Shown piece after piece: positions 8,401 through 16,437 of a stretch of DNA of 64,000 bases (position 1 is the first letter of the stretch; the number at the start of each line of letters is the position of its first letter). The notes below the pieces were generated by a model. It was not told the DNA's origin. It saw only the letters and a program-made list of their open reading frames with translations, and made no database searches. Source of the DNA: Bradyrhizobium agreste (GTDB lineage Bacteria; Pseudomonadota; Alphaproteobacteria; Rhizobiales; Xanthobacteraceae); contig NZ_JACCHP010000003.1 of assembly GCF_016031625.1 (NCBI RefSeq), positions 248,001 through 312,000 on the forward strand, in the 5' to 3' direction. Both the position numbers and the translations under genes were made by a program.

Positions 8401-10623
8401 GATCTGCGCCGTGGCGGGCGCGACCGGCAGCACGATCTTGCGCTCGACGGCGCGGCCGCCGGTCTCGACCATGCGGACGAAGATCTGCTCCTCCTGCGGA
8501 CGCGTCGAGGCCGGCTGCTTGTCCAGCGTGACCGGGAAGGTCGCAACGCCACTGGCGTCGGCCTCGGGCAGGTTCTCCAGCGGCGTGCGCTCGTTCGAGG
8601 TGGTCTCCTCGTCGTCGACGCCGAACTTGTAGCCGGCAAAGCCGGGCCGCTCGGCCGCGGGCGCGATCAGCATGTCGCCTTCGAGCTGGAGGCCTGAGGC
8701 CGGTGCGCCATAGAGGAAATGACCGTCAGCCTTAAGCTCCACTGGAACATTAGCTTTGATCAGCTTGTCCTTGGCCGACAAATCGAATTCGATCCGATCG
8801 GGCACGTAATCCTCGACCATGAAGGTGGTCTCGCCGACCGAAGCACCCTTCGGATCGGTGAAGGCGCGCACCCGCCAGGTGCCGGTCGGTACGGCCGAAT
8901 TGAGCGGCACGGACAGCGTGCGGCCGCCGGCGCCCTGATCCGCCAGCACGGCGCGACGATATTCGACGCCGTCGGGGCGCTCAATCACCAGGGTCATCGG
9001 CCCGCCGGTGACGGCATTGCCCTGGCCGTCGCGGAGCAGCGCGGTGAGGAAAACGGTCTCGCTGGAGCGGTAGACGCCACGCTCGGCATAGACGAAGGCA
9101 TCGGCGCCCGCGGGCACGGCGCGGCCGGAAACGCCGCGGTCGGACAGATCGAAGGCCGACGTCTTCAAGCTCAGGAAGGCATAGTCGGCCTTCTCGCCGG
9201 TGACCGTGAGCATCGCCGGCGACAATCCGCCCTCGCCGCGCGCAAGGCCGGCCTCGAACAGCACGTGACCGGCATCGTCGGTCTTGCGCGTCGCCAGGAT
9301 CTCGTTGTTGCGCGCGACCAGGCGCACCTCGGCCTTGCCGACCGGATCGGTCGAGGCCAGCGAGTTGACGAAAACATGGATGCCGTCATTGCCGGAGTAA
9401 GCGGTGATGCCGAGATCGGAGACGATGAACCATTGCGTGGCGAGCTGGTAGTCTTCGTCCGAGCTCCTGGCCGCGGCCGTCATGACGTAGACACCGGGCT
9501 GGAGCTCGCCGAGCGCCTGGTCGACCGGGAACGCCGTGGTGACGTCCTGGTTCAGCGTCATCGCGGTCGCAAGCTCGCCGCTCCAGACCTTGACGCCGCG
9601 CTCGTCGCCGAGCTCGCTGAGCTGGTACTTGGACAGCGTCTTCTGGAAATCGTTGTCGACCACCGTGTTGATCAGGTTGCGATCACCGATCCGGAAGACG
9701 TTGATGTTGACCGCGGGCGTATTGACGCTGACGACAGGAATGCCGCGCTGGCCGGTCCGCGGCAGCACATAGGCGCGGCTGGTGAAGCGCACGAACGGCT
9801 TGCGGTCGCGCACATAGATGTTGAACTCGGCCGATTTTGGCAGCCCCTCCTTCACGGTCGACGGCAAACCAGCGCGCAGATTGATGTTGTAGCGCTCGCC
9901 GTGCTTCAGCCCGTCGACGCAGAGCTGCTTGCCTTCGGCCGACAGCGCCGGCTTGTCCTGCCCGGCAAGCGCCAGGAACGGCGCGAAGTCGGTGCGCTTG
10001 GCCAGTTCCTCGGAGAACTGGAAGCAGGCGCGCGGGCTCGCCGAGTCCGAGTCCACGGTATAGTCGAGCAGCCGGAAACCGTGCTCGTCGCGCATCTTTT
10101 CATATTGGCCGCGGACGTCGGCGACCTCGCGCATGTCGAGCGACAGCCGCAGCGCGTCCAGTGCCGGCCGCCACAGCTTGCGTTCGGCCAGCGCCTTGCC
10201 GAGCACGGCAAGCGCGTCGGCCTCCTCGCCCGCATTGCCGGCGCGCTGGTAGGCGATATAGGCCGCCGTCGAGGCGCGCTCCAGCAGGAAGGTCTGCTCG
10301 CTCGAGCTCTTCGGCGAGATCTGGAAGATGACCTTGGCGAGCCGCAGCCAGTTGCCGGCATCCTCAGGCGTGGTCGCGGCGATCTGGCCAAGCACCGAAA
10401 GGCCGGTGCGATAATCATTGCGCCGGAAGGCGGCGTCGGCGTCCGTCTTCAGCGTCGCATTGGTCTTGGCGACCGGCCCGGCCTCGCTCTTGATCTGGGC
10501 CTCCAGCTTGATCGCGGAATCGGCGAGGTCATCGCGTTTGAATGCCTTGTCGGCGGCCTGTGCAGCGACGAGGCCGAGCGCCAGCGCGGCGCAGATTGTG
10601 ACGGCGCGAACAAGACCGATCAT
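5428..10623 (-). CDS. Alpha-2-macroglobulin family protein (MG2 type)
   Basis: A secreted 1,731-residue protein resembling E. coli YfhM. Residues 1-24 are a Sec signal peptide ending AQAA. The middle carries MG domains, and the thioester motif CSEQ lies at about 1283-1286 within a YPHGCSEQ context, followed by the alpha/alpha-toroid thioester-containing domain and a receptor-binding-like C-terminus. Bacterial members are thought to trap proteases that breach the outer membrane, while the partner PBP1C repairs peptidoglycan. ATG 10623 was chosen because it has a GGGAG element just upstream and begins the signal peptide; the longer frame has neither. Unlike YfhM there is no lipobox cysteine after the signal peptide, so it should be soluble in the periplasm. 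It overlaps pbpC by GTGA. Confidence 0.93.
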   Translation of the reverse strand: MIGLVRAVTICAALALGLVAAQAADKAFKRDDLADSAIKLEAQIKSEAGPVAKTNATLKTDADAAFRRNDYRTGLSVLGQIAATTPEDAGNWLRLAKVIFQISPKSSSEQTFLLERASTAAYIAYQRAGNAGEEADALAVLGKALAERKLWRPALDALRLSLDMREVADVRGQYEKMRDEHGFRLLDYTVDSDSASPRACFQFSEELAKRTDFAPFLALAGQDKPALSAEGKQLCVDGLKHGERYNINLRAGLPSTVKEGLPKSAEFNIYVRDRKPFVRFTSRAYVLPRTGQRGIPVVSVNTPAVNINVFRIGDRNLINTVVDNDFQKTLSKYQLSELGDERGVKVWSGELATAMTLNQDVTTAFPVDQALGELQPGVYVMTAAARSSDEDYQLATQWFIVSDLGITAYSGNDGIHVFVNSLASTDPVGKAEVRLVARNNEILATRKTDDAGHVLFEAGLARGEGGLSPAMLTVTGEKADYAFLSLKTSAFDLSDRGVSGRAVPAGADAFVYAERGVYRSSETVFLTALLRDGQGNAVTGGPMTLVIERPDGVEYRRAVLADQGAGGRTLSVPLNSAVPTGTWRVRAFTDPKGASVGETTFMVEDYVPDRIEFDLSAKDKLIKANVPVELKADGHFLYGAPASGLQLEGDMLIAPAAERPGFAGYKFGVDDEETTSNERTPLENLPEADASGVATFPVTLDKQPASTRPQEEQIFVRMVETGGRAVERKIVLPVAPATAQIGIKPLFGDKNVAEGDKAEFDVVFVSPEGERLRRDGLRYELLKMESRYQWYRQNNYWEYEPVKSTSRVADGDVTVTADKPTRISLTPQPGRYRLDVKSNDADGPVTSVQFDVGWYSDGSADTPDLLETSIDKPQYSSGDTMTVSVNVRSAGKLTVNVLGDRLLTTQTIDVKEGTAQVKLPIGKDWGTGAYVVATLRRPLDAAAQRMPGRAIGLKWFGIDKQARTLQVKLSPPSLIRPNSTLKIPVKLDGLNPGEDAKVVIAAVDVGILNLTNYKPPAPDDYYLGQRRLSAEIRDLYGQLIDGMSGTRGQIKSGGDAGGELQGSPPTQKPLALYSGIVTVAADGTAEVSFDIPEFAGTARVMAVAWTATKLGRANTDVVIRDPVVLTTTLPRFLLNGDHGTVNLEIDNVEGQAGDYVINVKAGGPVKMTGNPATTVKLAAKQRNSFALALDATAAGQATLDVDIKGPNGLALARHYAFDVKAATQVLARRSIRTLAKGESLTLTSDMFSDLVPGTGSVSVSASLSTALDAATILKALDRYPHGCSEQITSRAMPLLYVNELAAGAHLAMDTEVDQRIRDAIERLLARQGSNGSFGLWLAGGDDAWLDAYVTDFLTRAREKGFAVPDVLFKNALDRIRNSVVNANEPEKDGGRDLAYGLYVLARNGAAPIGDLRYLADTKLANLATPIAKSQLAAALALVGDRNRAERVYAAALDSLAPKPVLEFGRTDYGSQLRDAAALVSLASEGNAPRATLTQAVSRVETARGLTPYTSTQENAWLVLAARALAKENLSIEVDGQPVRTALYRSYKADTLSGKPLKITNTGDAPVQAVVSVSGSPVTPEPAASNGFKIERSYFTLDGKPADISKVKQNQRFAVVLKITEAKPEYGHIMVSDYLPAGLEIDNPKLVSSGDSGTLDWIEDGEEPEHTEFRDDRFTAAVDRASDSKSVFTVAYVVRAVSPGKYVLPQAYVEDMYNPSRYGRTGTGSVEVRAAK

Positions 10624-11042
10624 GGAGGACTCCCGGAATGCGCGGACGAACGCCGCGGCGGCAAATGAAATGCGCGGAAAGGTGACGGACTCAAGGCGAT
10701 GGAACCGTAAGGTGCAAAGCGTCGCTTTCGCCATGATAAAGGCAAGCCCAGAGGAGACCGGCCGAGATACCGCCGCGCACGCCGTCCTGATGGCGCAGCA
10801 TTACCTGACCAATCGACCGGCGGCCGTGTCCCGGAAGCTGTTCAGCGTTCCCGGCGATGTGATCCATCGTCCAGTCCGCTGCCGCTCAACCCGGCACCCT
10901 GACACCCCACCGTTCCGCTTTGTCGTCCCACTGAGGAAAACGGTTCGGTTCAGACTTGGCGAAACACCGGTTTTTTCATATTGGCATGTTACAGAACGGC
11001 CAGCCGCCTGATCCGGGCGGCCCAAACCGGCCGGCTCAAGAC
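10624..11042. other. Intergenic region without recognised gene
   Basis: This ~420-base stretch separates the macroglobulin start from tRNA-Arg. Open frames on both strands cross it but lack start signals, family motifs or plausible composition. It must hold the macroglobulin promoter and the tRNA promoter; I could not assign either convincingly. Confidence 0.4.
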
Positions 11043-11119
11043 GGTCCCGTAGCTCAACTGGATAGAGTAGCGGATTTCTACTCCGCGGGTTGCAGGTTCG
11101 AGTCCTGCCGGGATCGCCA
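11043..11119 (+). tRNA. tRNA-Arg (anticodon TCT)
   Basis: A 77-base cloverleaf with acceptor GGTCCCG pairing CGGGATC, then G and an encoded CCA. The anticodon stem GCGGA/TCCGC encloses loop TTTCTAC, giving anticodon TCT, which reads AGA. The T arm has the usual GGTTCGAGTCC sequence. Confidence 0.95.
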
Positions 11120-11237
11120 CTCACGATTTGCAAAGCCGGCGCTCTTCACGAACGCGTGGGTAACCATATGCCGGCCTTTGAACGGCGCCGATCAGTCCTA
11201 TGTAACCGCCGGGCGGTATGCGCCCGATAGGTTCTGA

Positions 11238-11480
11238 ATGCAGCAATCCGAATTGACGAGAATGGCGATCGCGTCTGCGGTCGCGATCGTTGCGATCTCG
11301 TATTTGGCGGTCGACGCAGGCCTGGTGAACACCAATGTGCTTACGAGGCACATCGAGGTGGCCCAGGCCTCGATCATTGGCGCCGCAACAGGACAACGTC
11401 AGCCTGCATTTACCGTTGAGGACTGGGCGCGCCGCGGCCACGCGAAGCCGCAACTGGAGTATTGCCTGGCGGTCGACTGA
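11238..11480 (+). CDS. Small hypothetical protein with N-terminal membrane segment
   Basis: An 80-residue frame starting at ATG 11238. Residues 8-30 form one hydrophobic segment, so the product could be a membrane-anchored or exported small protein; the rest is short and polar with one cysteine near the end. I do not recognise a family. No strong ribosome binding site is seen. It is convergent with the PLP-fold gene and lies just downstream of tRNA-Arg. Confidence 0.35.
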   Translation: MQQSELTRMAIASAVAIVAISYLAVDAGLVNTNVLTRHIEVAQASIIGAATGQRQPAFTVEDWARRGHAKPQLEYCLAVD

Positions 11481-11493
11481 TCGACGCGCTCGC

Positions 11494-12777
11494 CTATCCA
11501 CCGTTTGCCCGTTGATGACCGCGCCACCACCGGCCAATGGCCGCGGTGAGATCGTCCCACAGCTCCGTCGGCAGGTCCGGGACCGCCACCCGGACGCTGT
11601 ACTGGTCCGTCGTCGCGTCGTGAAACCATTCGGTCGCGGCGAAATCGAAGCCGAAGCTGCCGGCGTGGCGGATGGGAAAGCCGTCGCGGCGCAATTCGCA
11701 GCTCATGTCCTCGGCCGCCTGCCGCGCTGCCGCCTCGTCGAGCGCGCGCCTTCCGCGAAGGGTCACGTATAGCCCGTGAGCGAAGCGAAGCTGAGCGGCG
11801 AGCGCCGGGATCTCGGCGGCAAAGTATCGCGCCGAGCTTCGGCCGTTACGCAAAATCGCCGCCACGCGCCGCTTCGTCAGCGCCCAATAGGCCGCGCTGC
11901 CGGCGAAGGGCGGAAAGTGGGCCGGCAATGCCGCGCCGCCGAGCAGCCGCACTGCGTTGCGGGTTTCGGACGCGAGACGTGTCCATTCAACGCGCCCTGC
12001 CCGCAGCCGATGCTCAGGCCCGTGCACGAACACGGCCGAGCCGAGCCGGCCATATTCCGCTCCGAGCGAATCGAGCTTGTTGTGGCTTCGCACCAGCACC
12101 ATCGCAATTCCGCATCGCCCGGCCCACCGCATGACGCGCCTGACGCGGCCTGACCTGCCGGCAAAGCACGTCGTATCGAAAATCAGGAGATCGAGGCCCG
12201 AGCCGTCACGGCGCAGCACCGCCTCGATGGCGCCGGCGACGGAGCAGGAATCCAGCAGCAGGATTCGCGGCGAGCTCCCCCGGGCCAACGCATCGCCCAG
12301 CGGCAGCTTCAATGCATCGATCCGCAAGTGCGGCATGAAGCTTCGGATCAGCTCCAGCGTCTCACCATAGGAGCCTGGCAGCACCAGGATATCGGCCTTC
12401 TCGACGATCCGCGCAGAGGCAAGCAGCACCGCGGAGATCGCAGCCATCCCTGAGGCGGTGTAGATCGCCGTGCTCGTGCAGGCGTCGTCGAGCTGGTAGA
12501 ACGACGGGCCGCGTACCGTGAGATCGGCCCGCTGGTAGTCGTAGATGAACTCGAACGGCCCGCTGGCGGGAGCGGCCGTGTGCGACCAGGCTGTCTCCGT
12601 CGCCTTCCACTCCTGCAGTTCGTGCTCCGCCCTGAGCGCCGCAGTGATCTGGAATTTGAACCTGACGACGTCGTCAACGGAACACGGATGCGCCAAATCG
12701 AGCGGGTTTCTCAGGCCGTCGTTCAACAGCCTGAGTTCCTCGTGCTTGCGTTCCAGATAGGCCCGAATGGTCTCCAT
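11494..12777 (-). CDS. PLP-dependent enzyme-like protein, aspartate aminotransferase fold
   Basis: A 427-residue protein with the landmarks of a fold-type I PLP enzyme, closest in pattern to the Cys/Met metabolism class: TASGMAA at 107-113 (phosphate-binding loop), LLIFDTT with Asp201 (pyridine nitrogen), and VRSHNKLDSLG with Lys234 as candidate Schiff-base lysine. The ~90-residue N-terminal extension is unusual. ATG 12777 was preferred over the TTG seven codons upstream. No metabolic gene neighbours it (tRNA-Arg on one side, DUF2171 on the other), so substrate and reaction are unknown. Function is inferred from motif spacing only. Confidence 0.65.
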   Translation of the reverse strand: METIRAYLERKHEELRLLNDGLRNPLDLAHPCSVDDVVRFKFQITAALRAEHELQEWKATETAWSHTAAPASGPFEFIYDYQRADLTVRGPSFYQLDDACTSTAIYTASGMAAISAVLLASARIVEKADILVLPGSYGETLELIRSFMPHLRIDALKLPLGDALARGSSPRILLLDSCSVAGAIEAVLRRDGSGLDLLIFDTTCFAGRSGRVRRVMRWAGRCGIAMVLVRSHNKLDSLGAEYGRLGSAVFVHGPEHRLRAGRVEWTRLASETRNAVRLLGGAALPAHFPPFAGSAAYWALTKRRVAAILRNGRSSARYFAAEIPALAAQLRFAHGLYVTLRGRRALDEAAARQAAEDMSCELRRDGFPIRHAGSFGFDFAATEWFHDATTDQYSVRVAVPDLPTELWDDLTAAIGRWWRGHQRANGG

Positions 12778-12891
12778 TGCGCTTCTTGACAGATCCAATC
12801 AGGCGTCAACGTCCGGAAATCGCGGCGGGTCCAACAGGCCTGCTGCAACGAACAGGCGCCTGCGCAGTTGTCCCCATGCAAGGAGGACAGC

Positions 12892-13119
12892 ATGGCTGAC
12901 ATCAGAGAGCACATGAAAATCATCGGCAAGGACGGCGCCCATGTCGGCACCGTCGATCGCGTCGAAGGCAACCGCATCAAGCTGACGCGCAAGGACAGCC
13001 CGGAAGGTCACAAGGACCATCATCACTACATCGACACGAAATATGTCGGCGCCGTCGAAGGCGACGTCGTCAAGCTGTCGGTGAATGCCGACGTCGTCCC
13101 GAAGACGGAAGCCGCGTGA
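12892..13119 (+). CDS. DUF2171 domain protein
   Basis: A 75-residue soluble protein of the DUF2171 family: MADIREHM, then V-G-T-V-D-R-V-E, a basic IKLTRKD strand, and an HHHYID segment. These small PRC-barrel-like proteins are common in Bradyrhizobium and other soil bacteria and are often stress-related, but no biochemical role is established. Start ATG 12892 is fixed by AGGAGGA at 12881-12887, nine bases upstream. Confidence 0.85.
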   Translation: MADIREHMKIIGKDGAHVGTVDRVEGNRIKLTRKDSPEGHKDHHHYIDTKYVGAVEGDVVKLSVNADVVPKTEAA

Positions 13120-13149
13120 AACACTGAGTCCCTGCGGGGGGCTTTTTGT

Positions 13150-13190
13150 TTGTTCACGATCCGACTCCGCTTCGTTCGCGAGGCCCGAAT
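13150..13190 (+). repeat. Diverged copy of a hairpin repeat (partner at 39.5 kb)
   Basis: The sequence from CGACTCCGCTTCGTTCGCGA onward matches the element at 39513-39552 and stays similar for about 40 bases beyond, up to a shared TAACGAT. In this copy the downstream half has lost most pairing with the upstream half. Confidence 0.5.
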
Positions 13191-13289
13191 CGCGTTCGCA
13201 ATTTCGGTCACGGAGCATTCGTTAACGATGGCTTCCTGCAACGCCGGAAGGTCGCTGCAATTCGATGCACTTCAGCGCCGCGCATCGGT

Positions 13290-13401
13290 CGGGAACGAAT
13301 GCGCGATCAGCGCGTTGGGTAGCCGAACTGAGTGGTGCCGACCCGCCAGCCCCGGTCGGCTTTGAAGGACCCCGTGCTTGTCCCCCGAGCACGGGGTTTT
13401 T
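13290..13401 (+). ncRNA. Candidate small RNA ending in a rho-independent terminator
   Basis: No open frame leads into the strong terminator at 13370-13401. Just before it is a second hairpin, GCCGAC pairing with GTCGGC around a CCGCCAGCCCCG loop (about 13337-13361). Two hairpins with the second followed by a T run is a common small-RNA layout. The 5' end is unknown and a promoter was not identified; read-through termination of the DUF2171 transcript is the alternative. Confidence 0.3.
13370..13401 (+). terminator. Rho-independent terminator
   Basis: Stem CCCCGTGCT/AGCACGGGG with a nine-base loop followed by five T residues on the plus strand. It terminates either the DUF2171 transcript or a small RNA, and separates it from the convergent small gene at 13414. 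Confidence 0.8.
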
Positions 13402-13413
13402 CTCGTGTCCGCG

Positions 13414-13599
13414 CTATCGGGCCGGATGCCTGTGCCCGGCTGGATGCGAGGGGCCGGCTTGCTCATCGCGCAGATCGCGGGCGAGTTCGTGCCATGCCAG
13501 CGCCAGCTGGATCAGCCGTTGCCTGTCGGCACCCTCGGCCTCCGCGGCACGCTTCATTGCGGCCTCGGCCTCATGTTGCGGATCGTACTCGGTGTACAT
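13414..13599 (-). CDS. Small conserved hypothetical protein
   Basis: A 61-residue protein beginning MYTEYDPQHEAEAAM, with an acidic/Ala-rich helical centre that repeats roughly every seven residues and a His/Pro-rich tail. I recognise the MYxxYDPQHE opening as a recurring small protein in Bradyrhizobium, of unknown role. ATG 13599 starts this motif; the longer upstream frame is not convincing. Confidence 0.55.
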   Translation of the reverse strand: MYTEYDPQHEAEAAMKRAAEAEGADRQRLIQLALAWHELARDLRDEQAGPSHPAGHRHPAR

Positions 13600-13762
13600 G
13601 AGGCAGACTCTAGCCGGCCATCTGGACAAGCGCGTGGCAATTTCGGTCCGTATGATTGCGGGGTCCCCGCCAGCCTCGTGGACCGATCTGTGAACCACGT
13701 CACAGCATGTCCGCGGCATCTCCGCTAAACAGCTGCAGAGGCTTCATTGGTGATGTCCGGCC

Positions 13763-13924
13763 ATGACACGCAAAGCAGCAACCGAAGTCATCGTCCCGAC
13801 GCAGCGACCTCGCGCGGACCTGCTCGGCGTCGCCTATCTCGGCACCATCGCCGTCGTCATGGTGGCCTGGATCGCCGGCCTGGTCTGGGCCTCGATCACG
13901 TTCTTCGACTGGCTCGTGTCCTGA
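13763..13924 (+). CDS. Small single-pass membrane protein
   Basis: A 53-residue product (MTRKAATEV...) with a basic N-terminal ~20 residues and one long hydrophobic helix from about residue 23 to 48 ending in WLVS. Composition and codon use suit a real short membrane protein. There is no family assignment and no adjacent gene that explains it. Confidence 0.5.
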   Translation: MTRKAATEVIVPTQRPRADLLGVAYLGTIAVVMVAWIAGLVWASITFFDWLVS

Positions 13925-13960
13925 CGGACCAAGGCAATTGGCCTGCCCGCCCATCCCGCC

Positions 13961-14062
13961 TTAGAGCAGGTAGGGCAACGCCTGCGAGAGTTTAATTCCG
14001 GCACAAACGATCATGGCCCAGAGCGCCGCGCTGATCTGGATGGCATCCAGCATGTCCCACAT
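13961..14062 (-). CDS. Very small hydrophobic peptide gene
   Basis: A 33-residue frame, starting MWDMLDAIQISAAL, with a single hydrophobic helix and a GCAGGGG sequence directly before the ATG. It is short enough that chance cannot be excluded, but it is amphipathic and near-cleanly hydrophobic, as in known small rhizobial membrane peptides. Confidence 0.35.
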   Translation of the reverse strand: MWDMLDAIQISAALWAMIVCAGIKLSQALPYLL

Positions 14063-14206
14063 CCCCTGCGAATCATCCCGTCATTTTTCTTTGAAATTGA
14101 CGTGAGGGGGCGACGGGCACCAGAGCTAATTCAAAGCAACCGCCGGCGCGCAAAAGGATGAGGCGGGCCGAAGCCCGCCTCCTGGTCCAATCCCGGACTG
14201 GAAAAC

Positions 14207-14965
14207 TCAATAGCAGGCGCGGGGATCGGCCTGCACATATTGGCCGTTCGGGTAGCGGTAGTAGCAGGTGCCCTCCGCCCAGTAATAGCCGGGCTGGGAC
14301 GCCGCGGTCGCGCCGGCGATTGCGCCCGTCGCACCGCCGAGGACCGCGCCGGCGGCGGCCCCGGTTGCATTGCCTGAGATCAGTCCGCCCAGCAGGCCAC
14401 CGACGAGCGCGCCGCCAAGCGCGCTGGCGCCGGGATCAGCCGGTGGCGGCGGCGGAGGTGGCGGCGCATAGGCCACCGGAGGCGGGTCGTAGGCCACCGG
14501 CACGTCGTCGATATAATCCTCCGAGATGTAGGCCGGCGGGCCAACCATACGCTGCGGATAATAGTACCAGACGCCGCCAACGTCCCACCACCAGCCGGAC
14601 CGGCCATGGCGGACTTCGTGGCGCCAGCGTCCACCCTCCCAGGCAAGATTGCCGCGATAGGTGTGTCCACCCCAATCACGTGCGGGAGCAGGACCGCGCG
14701 CGACGGGACGTCCGGGCTGCGGGCCGCCCGCACTGTGACCCGCATGGGGCTGACCAGCGGGCTGAGCAGGCCGGGTCGCCTGCTGCGACGGAGGGCCCCT
14801 GCGCGTGGTGGGATTGGCCTGTGGCGGTGCACCTGCAGCCGGCCCGGCCAGCGGTGGGCCGGCATCTTTCGGCGGCCTGGCCTCTTGCGCCTGCACCGAC
14901 AGCGCGAGCAACGAGATGGCGGAAACCGCGGGAATGATGATCTTGATGCGTTTGGACGCACTCAT
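14207..14965 (-). CDS. Secreted proline-rich protein with glycine-zipper domain
   Basis: A 252-residue exported protein. Residues 1-26 are a signal peptide ending VQAQ; 27-95 are Pro/Ala/Gln-rich and disordered; about 95-140 is a Trp/Tyr-rich segment (HTYRGNLAWEGGRW...); then a run of prolines (~165-172) and a glycine-zipper segment with GGALVGGLLGG, a likely membrane-inserting oligomer motif. The tail has two Cys in a YYRYPNGQYVQ context. Such proteins are usually outer-membrane or periplasmic, with no defined activity. It stands alone between short intergenic regions. Confidence 0.75.
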   Translation of the reverse strand: MSASKRIKIIIPAVSAISLLALSVQAQEARPPKDAGPPLAGPAAGAPPQANPTTRRGPPSQQATRPAQPAGQPHAGHSAGGPQPGRPVARGPAPARDWGGHTYRGNLAWEGGRWRHEVRHGRSGWWWDVGGVWYYYPQRMVGPPAYISEDYIDDVPVAYDPPPVAYAPPPPPPPPADPGASALGGALVGGLLGGLISGNATGAAAGAVLGGATGAIAGATAASQPGYYWAEGTCYYRYPNGQYVQADPRACY

Positions 14966-15138
14966 GCGTGCTCGCCCCCTGCTCTCTCATGGCCACGATT
15001 CCCGGGCGCGATCGACGAATCGCCGCGCGCCGGGCTGATGCCGGCCGAAATCACTGCCCTGCTTGATCGGCTAAGTCCCGTTACAAATGATTAAGATCAG
15101 GGCATTCGTTCGGCCCCATCGGCCGTGCTGGAGCGCGC

Positions 15139-15387
15139 CTAGCGAGCCGGTTCGATCACGTTGCAATTGCTTCGCCCGGACATCAGGCAATCCTGCATCT
15201 TGCTGGCTGCCGTCAGATCCCGGGCAAGCCACCAGCCGACGCCGAGGATCACGACCGCGATGATCAATCCTGCGAGCGCGCCGCGGCGGTCGCCGACGGA
15301 CGGAGGCGTGGACGGACGCTTGGGCCGACGGTTCGGTCGAGCATGGGGCTCCTCGCCCGGCTCGGATCTGGACTCTGGCTTCGACAT
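15139..15387 (-). CDS. Small membrane protein, hypothetical
   Basis: An 82-residue protein from ATG 15387 (MSKPESRSEPG). The first 38 residues are charged and Pro/Arg-rich, followed by one transmembrane helix (ALAGLIIAVVILGVGWWLA) and a short outside domain with two cysteines (CLMSGRSNC) that could form a disulfide. The frame extends 12 codons further upstream without better support. Confidence 0.6.
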   Translation of the reverse strand: MSKPESRSEPGEEPHARPNRRPKRPSTPPSVGDRRGALAGLIIAVVILGVGWWLARDLTAASKMQDCLMSGRSNCNVIEPAR

Positions 15388-15463
15388 GGCCGCCTGGTCT
15401 CGCTGGCCCGCTGGCTTTACCACCTCTGCGGCGTCGCGTCACATCCCGATCAGCCGACCCTGG

Positions 15464-15700
15464 TCAGCCCCGCGTCGGCGGGACCGGATCCCTGCGCGAG
15501 GTTTCGACCGCAGGGATCGCCTGCTGGACCCGCGGTGCGCAACTCGTGAGCACGAACGCGGTCTGGGTGCACTCCCAATCCGCTCCCAGCACTGCACTTT
15601 CAATGGGCTGCGGACGAGCCAGCAGCAGCGCGGCGCCGGCCACGCCCGCCAGGGCGAAGGCAATCGCGAGCGCCTTCAGGCTTGGTCTTGAGATCGTCAT
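15464..15700 (-). CDS. Small exported hypothetical protein
   Basis: A 78-residue product with an N-terminal hydrophobic segment (residues 8-28, ALAIAFALAGVAGAALLLA) acting as signal or anchor, then a short domain with two cysteines (WECTQTAFVLTSC). The start ATG 15700 has GGAGCACGGGC just upstream. The two-cysteine pattern resembles the neighbouring 15139 product, and the two genes lie in tandem. Confidence 0.55.
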   Translation of the reverse strand: MTISRPSLKALAIAFALAGVAGAALLLARPQPIESAVLGADWECTQTAFVLTSCAPRVQQAIPAVETSRRDPVPPTRG

Positions 15701-15964
15701 GCCCGTGCTCCGTCTCGTAGCGGGCGGACGCTAGGCGTCGCCCGTGTGCTCCCTTATGAGGGAGATCACATTTCAGCAGTTTTTTCGGGCTACGAGAGAT
15801 CGTCGGGGGGCGATTTTTCGTTGACCTGATCGGCTGCGATTATGGGTGGCTTCGCGACGCGCGAAGATGTACACGCTTCTGCGTCGCGTGGCGCCTGCTA
15901 TGCCCAGCCGACGTACCAACAGGCACCGATGTAGGATCGAAAGCGAGGAAGACAAGGCTCGTCG

Positions 15965-16312
15965 ATGAGTGGATTCAGGGAACCCGGCTTCGCAGACCGG
16001 CAAAAGGCGGCTCAGGACGCCCGCAAGAATCTTTTGAACAAGTTCAAATCGCAGCCAGGCCCCGATGACCCGGCGGTGATCGCGCGCCGCGCTGAACGCG
16101 AGGCACTCGCGGCCAAGCGTGCCGAGGCAAAGGCTGCGCGCGAGGCCGAAAAGGCCGAGCAGAAGCGCCTCGAGGAAGAGGCCAAGGCAGCCGAAGCTGC
16201 GCGGATCGCGCGGGAAGCCCAGGAAGCCGCTGAGAGGCAGGCTGCGCTCGAGGCCGAGCAGAAGGCCAAGCGCGACGCGCGCTACGCCGCGCGCAAGGCG
16301 AAGCGCAAGTAA
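15965..16312 (+). CDS. DUF6481 family protein, charged alpha-helical
   Basis: A 115-residue protein opening MSGFREPGFADRQKAA and continuing as an almost uninterrupted Ala/Glu/Lys/Arg helix (about 40-110), consistent with a long coiled coil. This matches the DUF6481 family of Rhizobiales; members are cytoplasmic and uncharacterised. AGCGAGGAAG precedes the ATG. Confidence 0.8.
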   Translation: MSGFREPGFADRQKAAQDARKNLLNKFKSQPGPDDPAVIARRAEREALAAKRAEAKAAREAEKAEQKRLEEEAKAAEAARIAREAQEAAERQAALEAEQKAKRDARYAARKAKRK

Positions 16313-16437
16313 TATTCCCTAGTCACGGTCAATTGAACTTGAATTGAACCGATATTCCGGAGGCGACCTCATATGCCGCCGCCGGAATGCGAGAGCGCGC
16401 GGCCCGCCAATGGGCCATGCGCGACGACGACCGGGGA

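Noticed and set aside
3458..10668. Long plus-strand frames opposite pbpC and the macroglobulin gene (up to 684 codons)
   Set aside because: They are Arg/Asp/Gly/Gln-rich products of reading high-GC codons backwards, without domains or start signals, and lie wholly within well-supported minus-strand genes.
15773..16003. 76-codon minus-strand frame
   Set aside because: Arg/Ser-rich, no start signal, lies in the promoter region of the DUF6481 gene.
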